From assembly GCA_020848435.1 (NCBI GenBank), contig JADLAC010000057.1, forward strand, positions 1 through 58,866: a stretch of DNA of 58,866 bases, read 5' to 3'. The DNA comes from Burkholderiales bacterium. Its GTDB lineage: Bacteria; Pseudomonadota; Gammaproteobacteria; Burkholderiales; WYBJ01. This document shows positions 16,582-24,555 of this stretch, piece after piece. Positions within the stretch are counted from its first letter, which is position 1, and every line of letters starts with the position of its first letter. The position numbers and the translations under genes were made by a program. The notes beneath the pieces are model-generated. The model was not told where the DNA came from. It worked only from the letters and a program-made list of their open reading frames with translations, and ran no database searches.

Positions 16582-18108
16582 ATGAAACTGCACGAAGCTA
16601 GCCTGTCCCCGCGCCGGCTGTTGCGCTGGATGCTCGCCAAGGGCGGATGGTGGTCCGCGCGCCTCGCCGGATCGCTCGTCCTCGCCGGTGCTGTCACCTG
16701 GGTCGTGCAAGGCGCATGGATCGGCACCGGGTTTTTCGCCAAACAGCTTTGCTCCGCAGTGTTCGTTTCCGGGCGCACGGCACAGGGCGTGGTCGATTCC
16801 GATCTGCGTCTGTATACGCCGCCGCTGCTGTATCGATATATCGACTGGAGCGTCGATCGCGCGGCGGGCCGCGTGCATGCGACGTGGCTGCACGGCATCG
16901 GCCGCGAGGCACGCTATCGGCCAACGCAGGGTTGCACGCTGGTTTACGCAAGCGAGCACGCAATGGCCGAAACCATCGTGTTGGCGAGTAATGCCGAGCG
17001 CGCGGGCATCGAGCCCGCGCCGGCCCGCTTGCAACGCACAGCGGCCCCCTCCGTTCGATCAGCGCGCGAGACAGGGACACTGCCGAGGGCTCGAGGCGGC
17101 GAACTGCAGGCATTGGTCGATGCAGCGTTCGATGAGCCCGACGCTGATCGGCTTCGCGGCACGCGCGCCGTCGTCGTGATCCACGACGGGCGCATCGTCG
17201 CCGAGCGCTACGCGCAAGGTTTCGATCGCGAGACGCGCTTTCCCGGCTGGTCGCTCAGCAAGAGCGTGTTGAACGCGATGATCGGCGCGCTCGCGCAACG
17301 CGGTGCGCTGGACGTGAACGACCCGGTGCCACTCGTGGCTTGGCGTGGCGATGACCGCAGCCGGCTCACATTCGATCACTTGTTGCGAATGTCGAGCGGC
17401 CTGAAGTTCGACGAGAACTACGACAGTCCGTTCAGCGATGTCACGCGCATGCTCTATGGCGTAGCCGATGCCGGCGCCTACGCAGGCTCGCGGCCGCTGG
17501 TGGCGGCGCCCGGAACGGTCTGGTCGTATGCCAGCGGCTCGACCAGCGTCCTGGCGCATGCATTATCGGCGTACGCCCGGCCCGGTCTCGCCTACGCCGA
17601 AATGCCGCGGCGGCTCGTGTTCGGGCCGCTGGGCATGACCTCGGCCCTCATGGAAAGCGATCCGAGCGGCAATCTCGAAGCAAGCGCATCGGTGTATGCA
17701 TCGGCGCGTGACTGGGCGCGTTTCGGTTGGCTATACGCCAACGACGGCGTCTGCGACGGCGTGCGCGTCCTGCCGGCAGGATGGATCGACTACAGCACCA
17801 CGCCGAGCCGCGCGGACCCGAGCGGACGCTATGGCGCGCACTTCTGGATCTACACTGAGGCCGATCGTATGCGAGCACGCGAGAGCACGGGAGCCGCTCT
17901 ACCGCGGGACGCCTTCTATGCGCAAGGTTTCGGCGGCCAGCGCATCACTATCGCGCCGTCGCTCCGAGCAGTGGTAGTGCGCTTGGGCAGCAGCGCGGGC
18001 GAGCAAGGCTTCGACAATACCGAGTTCGCCGCGCGGATCCTCGAGGTGTTGAGCACGCCCGAGCGCACGCGGCACGCAACCGCTTTGCCGGGACGGCGCA
18101 AGAGCTGA
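16582..18108 (+). CDS. Serine hydrolase of the beta-lactamase/esterase (class C-like) family
   Basis: A 508-residue protein with one N-terminal membrane anchor (about residues 25-50) and a long linker before the hydrolase domain (about 200-500). The SxxK catalytic motif is SLSK in FPGWSLSKSVLNAMIG. The second motif is YAS in TVWSYASGSTS. The third, usually KTG, reads QGFGGQR. ARDWARFGWLYANDG is a family landmark. Such proteins are periplasmic esterases, peptidases or D-amino-acid hydrolases, not necessarily antibiotic-resistance enzymes. The start ATG at 16582 has AGAGAAG upstream. A sigma-54 box precedes it, suggesting that it belongs to the local regulon. Confidence 0.85.
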   Translation: MKLHEASLSPRRLLRWMLAKGGWWSARLAGSLVLAGAVTWVVQGAWIGTGFFAKQLCSAVFVSGRTAQGVVDSDLRLYTPPLLYRYIDWSVDRAAGRVHATWLHGIGREARYRPTQGCTLVYASEHAMAETIVLASNAERAGIEPAPARLQRTAAPSVRSARETGTLPRARGGELQALVDAAFDEPDADRLRGTRAVVVIHDGRIVAERYAQGFDRETRFPGWSLSKSVLNAMIGALAQRGALDVNDPVPLVAWRGDDRSRLTFDHLLRMSSGLKFDENYDSPFSDVTRMLYGVADAGAYAGSRPLVAAPGTVWSYASGSTSVLAHALSAYARPGLAYAEMPRRLVFGPLGMTSALMESDPSGNLEASASVYASARDWARFGWLYANDGVCDGVRVLPAGWIDYSTTPSRADPSGRYGAHFWIYTEADRMRARESTGAALPRDAFYAQGFGGQRITIAPSLRAVVVRLGSSAGEQGFDNTEFAARILEVLSTPERTRHATALPGRRKS

Positions 18109-18307
18109 AGCCGCTGGGCGAACGTGCGCAAGAAACCGCAGATGCCTGTCTGCGCCTTCGGCCGTAAGCCCCAGATCTCTCCAGGCATTGGCGAGGTGCT
18201 TGATGAAGTCGATGGATCGGCGAGCGCGGTCAGATAGACGCATGCGGGCTTCCGGCCCGCCGCCAGCAGCTCGAGTGCAGCCGCCAACGGCAGGGACGGC
18301 TTGAACG

Positions 18308-18469
18308 TCACAGCGGAGTGCGACCGCGGAGGAAGAACACCAGGGCCAGGATCAATCCGACGACGAACAGTATCCACGCGATGCTGGAAGCGGTGCCGGC
18401 GACTCCAGTGAAACCGAGCAAGCCCGCGACGATCGCGACTACCAGAAAAACCAATGCCCACTGCAACAT
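18308..18469 (-). CDS. DUF1328 (YtjA-like) small membrane protein 1
   Basis: A 53-residue inner-membrane peptide with two hydrophobic helices: WALVFLVVAIVAGLLGFTG and SIAWILFVVGLILALVFFL. The FLVVAIVAGLLGFTGVAGTA stretch is the family signature. Paralogues of nearly the same length lie at 32871 and 45940. ATG 18469 follows GAGGAG. The upstream sigma-54 box indicates its own transcript. The molecular role of the family is unknown; expression under stress is common. Confidence 0.88.
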   Translation of the reverse strand: MLQWALVFLVVAIVAGLLGFTGVAGTASSIAWILFVVGLILALVFFLRGRTPL

Positions 18470-18510
18470 GACGATCTCCTCTAAAAGTGGCAAAGTGCGT
18501 AGCTGGTATC

Positions 18511-18524
18511 GCAACTGCTGTGCC
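18511..18524 (-). promoter_or_regulatory. Candidate sigma-54 promoter for DUF1328 gene 1 (aGGCACA-N4-TTGCg)
   Basis: On the minus strand GGCACA-GCAG-TTGC, spacing ten between GG and GC. It lies 42 bases before the start codon, in the gap between the PLD-VTT stop and the DUF1328 gene. Both elements match the strong motif seen repeatedly in this island. Confidence 0.62.
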
Positions 18525-18528
18525 TTCG

Positions 18529-20805
18529 CTACTGCACCGGCGCTTGCGCCTCGCCGCCCTGGCGATGCAGCCAGCGGGCGACCGCGGTGCTCGCCGCCAC
18601 AACGGCGCACATTGCGCCGGCGACCCACCACCAATTGACGCGCGCCGGATCATGCAGCGCCGATTCGAGGGCATCGCCGAGCACCGTGGCGGTGAGCGCC
18701 CCCGGCAGCATGCCGAAGAACGTGCCGACGCTGAGCTGCCAGAGCCGCAGATGGATGGCACCGGCCACCATGCTCTCCACGATGAAGGGCGCGAGCGGCA
18801 CGAGGCGCACGGCGGTCACGGCCAGGACGCCGCGGCGTTGCAGCGCTTGCGAGAGTCGATTCAGGCGCCGGCCAGCGATCCTTCGCACGGTATCGCGACC
18901 GAACGAGCGCCCGGCGTAGAAGCCGGCGGCGGATGCGATCAGGACACCCGTCATGGCATAGACGAAGCCCTCCCAGGGGCCGAAGGAGACCACCGCAGCC
19001 AGCGTGATGAGCGGGCGGGGAAACATGACGACGCTCGCCGGCGTGTAGGCCAGGACGACGACCAATGGCGCCCACCAATGCGCGGAGAACGATTCGGTCC
19101 AAGCGATCACATTCTCCGCCGTGAACACCACCGCCAGCGGGGTGAAGCGCCACAGCGCCGTGAGCCCGGCGACGATTGCGACCGCGGCCGTGAGCTTGAC
19201 CCAAGGAAAGCGCGCTTGCTTGGGTGCCTGCGCGCTGTCGGCCTCCGTGGTGAGCTGGGTCACGAGCTGCTCCATGGAGACCGGCTTCTCCATGTCGGCG
19301 AGCGCGGCGGCGCTCAAGATGGCCTCGGAGCTCGGCTCGATTTGCAGCTCCGCCAGGGTGCGCTGCGTGCGTCCCAACCGGTCGATGGCCGCACGCATGC
19401 TGCCGTGCGTTCGGATCGCGCGCTCGACCTCCGCCGGCTCGGCGCCAAGGTGCTCTGCCAATAGCCGATCGCGAAAGGCGCGGATCCTGTCCTGAACGCG
19501 GGCGAGGCCATCGGCCTGGATGACCAGGTCGCATTCGGTATCCACTCCCATCGAGCGGTTGCTCAGGTTGGCGGAGCCGACGCGAAGCCATTCGTCGTCG
19601 ACGATCATGAGCTTCGAATGGGTATCGATGCAGGTCTTCTCCGCCAGTCCGGCGAGGTGCGGATAGCAGGCGAAGAAGCGGCCGTGCGCGTCCGCCTTGC
19701 GCAAGTCCTCCACGTGCTTCGCCCGCAAGCGCTGCATCGTGACTTCCTCGAGCCAGCCATGGCTGAGCAGGCGCGTGACCAACACGATCTGCGGCGGGTC
19801 CGGCTCGCCCAGGCGCGCTGCCAGCGCTTGCGCGATCTTGTGCGAGGTGAAGTACTGGTTCTCGATATAGATGTAGCGGCGCGCGCGCGCGATCATGTCG
19901 AGATACAACTGCTCGATGTGCCGCACCGGCGCGTCTGCGTTGTTGTCGGGTGCGGTGCAGGCAATGGCGAAATGCACGTCGGTAATGTCGGCGCAGAGGG
20001 AGCTCGGCCACGGATCGTGCCGTGTCTCGACTGGGTCGAGCCGCTCGTGGGTCGCCTTGAGCCAACGCGCGCGCACGACGTCGCCGAGCGCGCGGGCGGC
20101 TTCGCCGTCGATTGCGGCCATCACGTCGTGCATCGGCGGATAAGCCTTGCCTTCGAACGTGCGGCCGGGGTCGTCGGGCCGGTGCGACGGGGTGTCCCAG
20201 CGCTTGCTCGTGAGATCGAGACCGCCGACGAAGGCAATGCGGTCGTCGATGACCACGATCTTCTGATGATGCGATCCGGCCAGAGGATGCGTGTCGTCGA
20301 AGCGGAAGTGTACTCGCCGATGCGGTTTCCAGCTCAGGCCGTAGATGGGCGAGAGCTCGCGATCGACGCCGAAGATGACGGGGTAATCCCACTCGAGCAC
20401 GCGTACATGCAGCCGCCGCCGCGCCTGCGCCAGCTCGTTGAGGAAATCGCCCAGCCGGATCGCGGGTCCGGACCGGGAATCGAAGGCGAGCGCGGTGCGG
20501 CTGTCAAAATCCCAGCCGACGATCAGGATCGAATAGCGCGCCTTGCGGGCCGCGCGCATGAAGGCATCGTAGTAGGCGGCGCCGTCGACGAGCAACGCGA
20601 CGCGGCCGGCATGGCCGGCGGCGGTGCAGTTGAAGCCGGGACGAAACAGATTGCCGAGGCGCGGGGCCGTGTCAGCGCCGCGCGGCTCGGGGTAGTGCTC
20701 AGGGCGCGGCGGCGCGCTCGATGCGCCAGGTCGGCGCAACAAGCGTGCCGCCTGATGCTTGACGTTGCCGAGGAAGGAGAATTCGCCGCGCGACGGTTTT
20801 TCCAT
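18529..20805 (-). CDS. Phospholipase D-like / VTT (DedA-type) fusion protein
   Basis: A 758-residue two-part protein. The N-terminal half (about 60-500) is a PLD-superfamily phosphatidyltransferase with two HKD motifs, HHQKIVVIDD and HSKLMIVDD, each with the HxKx4D pattern, and a VGSANLSNRS segment. The C-terminal half (about 545-750) is a polytopic VTT domain with the VVMFPRPLITLAAVVSFGPW motif and a GRSFGRDTVRRIAG helix. By analogy to cardiolipin synthase-like proteins it may transfer or hydrolyse phospholipid at the inner membrane, with the VTT part as lipid scramblase or transporter. It begins 24 bp after the AI-2E-type permease stop on the same strand, so the two are likely an operon. 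A start ATG 20805 without a strong ribosome-binding site is consistent with coupling. Confidence 0.87.
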   Translation of the reverse strand: MEKPSRGEFSFLGNVKHQAARLLRRPGASSAPPRPEHYPEPRGADTAPRLGNLFRPGFNCTAAGHAGRVALLVDGAAYYDAFMRAARKARYSILIVGWDFDSRTALAFDSRSGPAIRLGDFLNELAQARRRLHVRVLEWDYPVIFGVDRELSPIYGLSWKPHRRVHFRFDDTHPLAGSHHQKIVVIDDRIAFVGGLDLTSKRWDTPSHRPDDPGRTFEGKAYPPMHDVMAAIDGEAARALGDVVRARWLKATHERLDPVETRHDPWPSSLCADITDVHFAIACTAPDNNADAPVRHIEQLYLDMIARARRYIYIENQYFTSHKIAQALAARLGEPDPPQIVLVTRLLSHGWLEEVTMQRLRAKHVEDLRKADAHGRFFACYPHLAGLAEKTCIDTHSKLMIVDDEWLRVGSANLSNRSMGVDTECDLVIQADGLARVQDRIRAFRDRLLAEHLGAEPAEVERAIRTHGSMRAAIDRLGRTQRTLAELQIEPSSEAILSAAALADMEKPVSMEQLVTQLTTEADSAQAPKQARFPWVKLTAAVAIVAGLTALWRFTPLAVVFTAENVIAWTESFSAHWWAPLVVVLAYTPASVVMFPRPLITLAAVVSFGPWEGFVYAMTGVLIASAAGFYAGRSFGRDTVRRIAGRRLNRLSQALQRRGVLAVTAVRLVPLAPFIVESMVAGAIHLRLWQLSVGTFFGMLPGALTATVLGDALESALHDPARVNWWWVAGAMCAVVAASTAVARWLHRQGGEAQAPVQ

Positions 20806-20829
20806 GAGCTTAGAAATCTTTACCGTGAA

Positions 20830-21948
20830 TCAGGAGCGTGCGAGCACGGTCGCGATGGGATTGAGCACGGGAACGCGCTCGGCGCAGATGCGTAGCGCCA
20901 CCAGCAGCGGGACGGCGAGCACCAGTCCGCCAATGCCCCACATCCAGGCCCAGAACAGCACCCAGATGAAGATGACGACGGGATTGATCGAAAGCCGGCG
21001 TCCGAGCAGAAAAGGCAGGACGATCTGATCCTCGATGAAGTTGAGCACGAGGAACGCCGCCGGCGGTGCCACGATGGCGAGCGGTGAATCGAATGTCAGC
21101 AGCGCCACCGCGCTGAGCAAGACCGTGGCCACCCCCGGGCCGATATAGGGCAGGAAGTTGAGCAGGGCGACGGCGACGCCCCAGACCGCGGGGGTTGGCA
21201 TGTCGAGCGCCCACATCGCGGCAGCGGTGGCCGCGCCCAATCCGATATTGACCAGCGTGATGGTCGCGAAATAGTGCCCGACCTCGGTTTGGATGGTACG
21301 CAGAATGCCGACCACGCGCAGCTTGTCCTCACGGTTCGGCGCGACCAGAACGAGCTTGCGCACCAGCAGGTCGCCGGAAGCGAGCAGGAAGTACAGCAGC
21401 ATCACCGTGCTCAGCACCGTGACCGCCGTGTCCACTGTGAAGGTGAGCATCGCGGTCGCCGGCCGCCGTTCGACCACGACCTCGCGCGGCTTGGGCTGCT
21501 TGTCGTTCTTGGCGATCTCGGTGACTTTCTCGGTCGCTTCCCGCACCGCCTCGACCGGACGCATCAACAATGAAACCTTGCTCTCGAGACGGCGCAGCTC
21601 CTCCGGCGCGGCATCGACCCAGCGCTGGATCGGTGCGGCGAGGTTGAGGCTGAGCACGCTCAACAACGCGAGCACCAGCACCATCACGATGCCGGCGCTT
21701 ATCGGTTGCGGCAGTTTCAGACTATTGAGCGCGGCCACTGCTGGCGACAACAGCAGTGCTAGAGTTCCGGCCACCATGATCGGCAGCAGCAGCGACGAGG
21801 TCAGATACAGCGTGAAGCCCAGCGCGAGCAGCACCAAGGCCCAGAGCGCGCGCCGAATCGATGGCGAAGAGGCGTCCGGTTCGGCCGCGCCGGCTAGCGC
21901 GCGCTTCGGATCTTCAGACACGGTCGATGCATGTATTCGCGATTCCAT
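20830..21948 (-). CDS. AI-2E transporter/PerM family membrane protein
   Basis: A 372-residue inner-membrane protein with about seven or eight helices. Family features are WALVLLALGFTLYLTSSLLLPIMVAG at the start, a central helix-rich region (NIGLGAATAAAMWALDMP) and the PYIGPGVATVLLSAVALL and LNFIEDQIVLPFLLGRRLSINPV segments. The region around residues 140-180 is a charged coiled coil with KNDKQPKP. The start is ATG 21948; the frame is open to 22089, but that extension is low complexity. It is the first gene of the operon with PLD-VTT. The physiological substrate of this family is unsettled; export of small hydrophobic or signalling compounds is proposed. Confidence 0.85.
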   Translation of the reverse strand: MESRIHASTVSEDPKRALAGAAEPDASSPSIRRALWALVLLALGFTLYLTSSLLLPIMVAGTLALLLSPAVAALNSLKLPQPISAGIVMVLVLALLSVLSLNLAAPIQRWVDAAPEELRRLESKVSLLMRPVEAVREATEKVTEIAKNDKQPKPREVVVERRPATAMLTFTVDTAVTVLSTVMLLYFLLASGDLLVRKLVLVAPNREDKLRVVGILRTIQTEVGHYFATITLVNIGLGAATAAAMWALDMPTPAVWGVAVALLNFLPYIGPGVATVLLSAVALLTFDSPLAIVAPPAAFLVLNFIEDQIVLPFLLGRRLSINPVVIFIWVLFWAWMWGIGGLVLAVPLLVALRICAERVPVLNPIATVLARS

Positions 21949-22050
21949 CGCGGGCGGCCTCGAACAACGCTGCGGTAACGATGCGCCCATAGCGCGCGCA
22001 GACCCCACGCGGGGCGAGGACGCCGCGGTGGGGTGATCGAGCGCGCAGGC

Positions 22051-22064
22051 GCAACTGGCGTGCC
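22051..22064 (-). promoter_or_regulatory. Candidate sigma-54 promoter for AI-2E permease / PLD operon (cGGCACG-N4-TTGCg)
   Basis: On the minus strand GGCACG-CCAG-TTGC, ten bases between GG and GC. It lies about 100 bp before the permease start and back to back with the divergent box at 22085 for the BON lipoprotein. Confidence 0.6.
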
Positions 22065-22084
22065 GGGGGGCATGCATTCGCGCG

Positions 22085-22098
22085 GGCATCGGGGTTGC
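22085..22098 (+). promoter_or_regulatory. Candidate sigma-54 promoter for the BON lipoprotein (gGGCATC-N4-TTGCa)
   Basis: GG 22085-22086 and GC 22097-22098, spacing ten, TTGCA as perfect -12 element. It lies 55 bases before the start of the BON lipoprotein gene. Confidence 0.58.
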
Positions 22099-22153
22099 AC
22101 CATGCAGCGTACGACTGACATACCCTCATAGCCCTAGTGAAAAGGAGTTGTAC

Positions 22154-22570
22154 ATGAACACACGTTCATTACTCATGGCCGCTGCCGTATCGCTCGCCCT
22201 CGCGGGCCTCGCCGGCTGCAACCGGGACGCCGATACGACCGTAAGTCGCGCACCCGATACCGTCACGACGCCGCCCGCAACGACGCCACCGCCCGCCGAT
22301 ACGACGGCCAGCACGGCTACGCCCGGAAGCGACGTCGATCGCTCCGCCGGCCAGACCGTCGACGATGCCAGCGTCACCGCGAAGGTCAAAGCGGCGCTGC
22401 TGGCAGAATCCGGCGTCGACGGCACCAAGATCAACGTCGATACCTTCAACGGTCGCGTGACGCTCAAGGGCGAAGTGCCCGACCGGGCGCAAATCGACAA
22501 GGCCGTGCAAGTGGCTCGCGGCATCGAAGGCGTGAAGGACGTCGACAATCGCCTGAGCACTTCCAGCTAA
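22154..22570 (+). CDS. BON-domain lipoprotein 1
   Basis: A 138-residue exported lipoprotein. The signal peptide ends in the lipobox LAGC (Cys about residue 22). A Thr/Pro/Ala-rich linker (about 25-65) precedes a BON domain (about 70-138: ASVTAKVKAALLAESGVDG, INVDTFNGRVTLKGEVPDRAQIDKA ending in VKDVDNRL). BON domains bind phospholipid and are found in OsmY-type stress proteins. The ATG at 22154 is six bases after AAAGGAG. It diverges from the permease operon; its closest relative here is BON lipoprotein 2 at 33110. Confidence 0.9.
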   Translation: MNTRSLLMAAAVSLALAGLAGCNRDADTTVSRAPDTVTTPPATTPPPADTTASTATPGSDVDRSAGQTVDDASVTAKVKAALLAESGVDGTKINVDTFNGRVTLKGEVPDRAQIDKAVQVARGIEGVKDVDNRLSTSS

Positions 22571-22583
22571 GGATGCGCCACCA

Positions 22584-22614
22584 GCGACACTGTCCGAGGC
22601 CGGGACAGTGTCGC
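22584..22614. terminator. Bidirectional hairpin between convergent genes
   Basis: Perfect 12-bp arms GCGACACTGTCC (22584-22595) and GGACAGTGTCGC (22603-22614) with a seven-base loop. It lies 13 bases after the BON stop and 20 bases before the stop of the convergent gene, a typical position for a shared terminator, though without a T tract. Confidence 0.6.
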
Positions 22615-22633
22615 ACTTCGCCTGGCGTAAAGA

Positions 22634-23200
22634 TCACGATTCCATTTGCGTGGGTGGCAGTGCACGCGGATCGAAGTCCTTCCATTCGCCGTCCTGCCAG
22701 ACGCCTTCGGCGGCCACGATGTCTTCGGCGCCCGCGGTAATCAGCGCCTGGCGTGCCGCCGCTTCGTTGCCGTTGTCGACGTTGACGGCGATCCTCACGC
22801 CGCCTGGCTGTTCCACGGGGTGCTCGATGCTCGCATCGTCGGCATCCGCATGGCGCGCCTGCGACATGGCGCCCACGAGAGAGCCGACGTAAGCGCCAAC
22901 GCCCAGCCCCGCTAACGCAGCCGCGAGCCCCGCCACGGGCAGTGCCACCGCGGCGGCGACGCCGGCAGCCAGGCCCGCAGTGCCGCCCATCGCAGCGCCC
23001 GCGGCAGCTCCCTTCGCGCTGTCTTGCGTGGCCGCATCGCGATACGCGTCGCCGCCGATCGGATAACGATGATGCTGGCCAGGTGGGGTGACGTAGAACG
23101 TGCCGTACTCGTGGCGGGCGAAGCCGACGTTCTGGATCGCGACCAGCGCGCGCCTCACTTCTTCGATATCGTCAAAGCGGCCGGTGATGAGCTTAGCCAT
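22634..23200 (-). CDS. Uncharacterised stress-type protein with glycine-rich zipper
   Basis: A 188-residue protein. N-terminal segment (LITGRFDDIEEVRRALVAIQN) resembles a small alpha/beta domain of a general-stress kind; the centre (about 75-115) is an alanine/glycine-rich double hydrophobic helix (GGTAGLAAGVAAAVALPVAG and AALAGLGVGAYVGSLVGAM) like a membrane-spanning glycine zipper; the C-terminal half carries a ferredoxin-like VRIAVNVDNGNEAAARQALITAGAEDI stretch. ATG 23200 starts it; upstream frames are repeat-derived. A candidate sigma-54 box lies 43 bases upstream. Function unknown. Confidence 0.78.
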   Translation of the reverse strand: MAKLITGRFDDIEEVRRALVAIQNVGFARHEYGTFYVTPPGQHHRYPIGGDAYRDAATQDSAKGAAAGAAMGGTAGLAAGVAAAVALPVAGLAAALAGLGVGAYVGSLVGAMSQARHADADDASIEHPVEQPGGVRIAVNVDNGNEAAARQALITAGAEDIVAAEGVWQDGEWKDFDPRALPPTQMES

Positions 23201-23242
23201 GATGTGTCCGTCCATTGGTTTGGGTAGATTGGCCCACGGGGC

Positions 23243-23256
23243 GCAAGAGCGATGCC
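23243..23256 (-). promoter_or_regulatory. Candidate sigma-54 promoter (gGGCATC-N4-TTGCg)
   Basis: On the minus strand GGCATC-GCTC-TTGC, spacing ten, 43 bases before the glycine-zipper stress gene. A divergent, weaker box lies 30 bp to the right. Confidence 0.55.
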
Positions 23257-23285
23257 CGGCACGCCTGCCGCCGCGACGGCAAGCG

Positions 23286-23299
23286 GGCATGCGTGCTGC
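23286..23299 (+). promoter_or_regulatory. Weak candidate sigma-54 promoter (gGGCATG-N4-CTGCg)
   Basis: GG 23286-23287 and GC 23298-23299 with ten bases between; -12 element is CTGCG and not TTGCG. If used, the transcript would begin at about 23311, at the edge of the tandem repeat, and carry the repeat in its leader before the small lipoprotein and Ku genes. Confidence 0.35.
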
Positions 23300-23312
23300 G
23301 GAAAACGGAAAA

Positions 23313-23390
23313 CCGACCCCGGTCCGCCCCGGTCCGACCCCGGTCCGACCCCGATCCCGGTCCGACCCCGATCCGACCCCGACCCCGGTC
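23313..23390. repeat. GC-rich minisatellite of GGTCCGACCCC-like units
   Basis: About 78 bp made of imperfect direct copies of an 11-base unit (GGTCCGACCCC), alternating with shorter GATCCGACCCC and CGACCCC variants. It fills the gap between the divergent stress gene and the small lipoprotein/Ku genes. GGACC and GGTCC-like words allow local hairpins. The unit number is likely variable between strains. Confidence 0.85.
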
Positions 23391-23415
23391 TGCGACCTTG
23401 GTCCGAAAGCTCGAC

Positions 23416-23544
23416 ATGGATAAGCACGCATTGCTCTTGTTCCTGATTTGCATGGCGCTGGTCGCGTGCGAGCCGCGCGCGCCGCAGAAGCCGAAGACCG
23501 CACCGGCAGCGATCACGGCGCCGTTCGGTCTCGTGGCGCGCTGA
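23416..23544 (+). CDS. Very small putative lipoprotein upstream of Ku
   Basis: A 42-residue peptide: a basic start, hydrophobic core (HALLLFLICMALVAC) and lipobox-like VAC-E, then a short proline/alanine tail. It ends 30 bp before ku and is probably on the same transcript. ATG 23416 follows GAAAG. Such short lipoproteins resemble entericidin-like peptides, but I see no sequence match. The call as coding rests on the signal peptide and the tight spacing to ku. Confidence 0.5.
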   Translation: MDKHALLLFLICMALVACEPRAPQKPKTAPAAITAPFGLVAR

Positions 23545-23574
23545 CGAGCGCCACTGCGACAAGGACGCCGTGCG

Positions 23575-24447
23575 ATGGCGCGCGCGATCTGGAAGGGCGC
23601 GATTTCCTTCGGCCTGGTCAGCATACCGGTTGCCGTCCTGCCCGGTTCGAGCGACAACCAGCTCGACCTCGATCTGCTCGACCGGCGCGACTTCGCGCCG
23701 GTGGGCTACCAGCGCATCAACAAGCGCACCGGCGAGGCGGTGAAGCCCGCCGATATCGTCAAGGGCTACCAGTACGCGAAGGGACGTTACGTGGTCGTAA
23801 GCGACGAGGACTTTCGCCAGGCCAACGTCCGAGCGACCCAGACCATCGACATCCACGCTTTCGTCGCCGCCGCCGACGTGCCCGGGCATTACTTCGAGCG
23901 CCCGTATTACCTGGAGCCCGATCGCGGCGGCGCAAAAGGCTATGCGCTGTTGCGCGAGGCCCTGGCGCGTAGCGACAAAGTCGGCATCGGCAGCGTCGTA
24001 CTGCATACCCGCCAGCACCTCGCGCTGCTGATTCCGATCGACGAGCTGCTGCTATTGAACACGCTGCGCTACGCGGCCGAGATTCGGCCGCACGCCAAGC
24101 TGAAGTTGCCCGAGCGTAATCTCAGGCGCCTGGGCGTTTCGGCCAAGGAAGTCGCCATGGCGCAGCGCCTGGTCGAGGAAATGACCGAGGACTGGGATCC
24201 GCGCCGCTATCGCGATACTTATCGCGATGATCTAGTCGAGCGTATCGAAGCGAAGGTGAAGGCCGGGAAAACGCGCGAGATCATGGCGCCGACGGAAACC
24301 GCGGCGGCGCGCAAGAGCGCGCAAGTGATCGACCTGATGGCACTGCTCAAGCGCAGCTTGAACGAGCGGGACAGGAACGTGTCGGGCAAGGCCAAGCCCA
24401 CTCGCGCGCGCGCCCGGCCGGCGAAGCGCAGCCGCAAGCGCGCGTGA
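23575..24447 (+). CDS. ku: Ku protein (non-homologous end joining)
   Basis: A 290-residue DNA-end-binding protein that forms a ring homodimer and recruits LigD in bacterial NHEJ. The N-terminal signature ARAIWKGAISFGLVSIPVAV is complete, followed by YQRINKRTGEAVKPADIVKGYQYAKG and RPYYLEPDRGG-KGYALLREAL. The lysine/arginine-rich tail (about 255-290) is typical of Ku variants that bind DNA internally. There is no LigD gene in this window. It sits between the small lipoprotein and a BON-domain gene with about 110 bp gaps, inside the stress island, consistent with stationary-phase or desiccation repair. Confidence 0.95.
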   Translation: MARAIWKGAISFGLVSIPVAVLPGSSDNQLDLDLLDRRDFAPVGYQRINKRTGEAVKPADIVKGYQYAKGRYVVVSDEDFRQANVRATQTIDIHAFVAAADVPGHYFERPYYLEPDRGGAKGYALLREALARSDKVGIGSVVLHTRQHLALLIPIDELLLLNTLRYAAEIRPHAKLKLPERNLRRLGVSAKEVAMAQRLVEEMTEDWDPRRYRDTYRDDLVERIEAKVKAGKTREIMAPTETAAARKSAQVIDLMALLKRSLNERDRNVSGKAKPTRARARPAKRSRKRA

Positions 24448-24555
24448 CGGCGGCTATTGACCGGCGCTGCGCAGCGGGGAACAGCACGTGCGGCAACTTC
24501 CGCACAGTCGTCGTACGGCGACCCTTTAAACCATCGCAAGTGAAGGAGCAGTGAC

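Noticed and set aside
18109..18307. A possible integrase or recombinase relic on the minus strand
   Set aside because: A frame at 17899-18243 contains a helical stretch (FIKHLANAWRDLGLTAEGAD), but no catalytic Arg/His/Tyr pattern or neighbouring fragment supports it.
23215..23415. Coding frames through the GGTCCGACCCC repeat
   Set aside because: Open frames here are products of the simple repeat; the supported gene starts only at ATG 23416.
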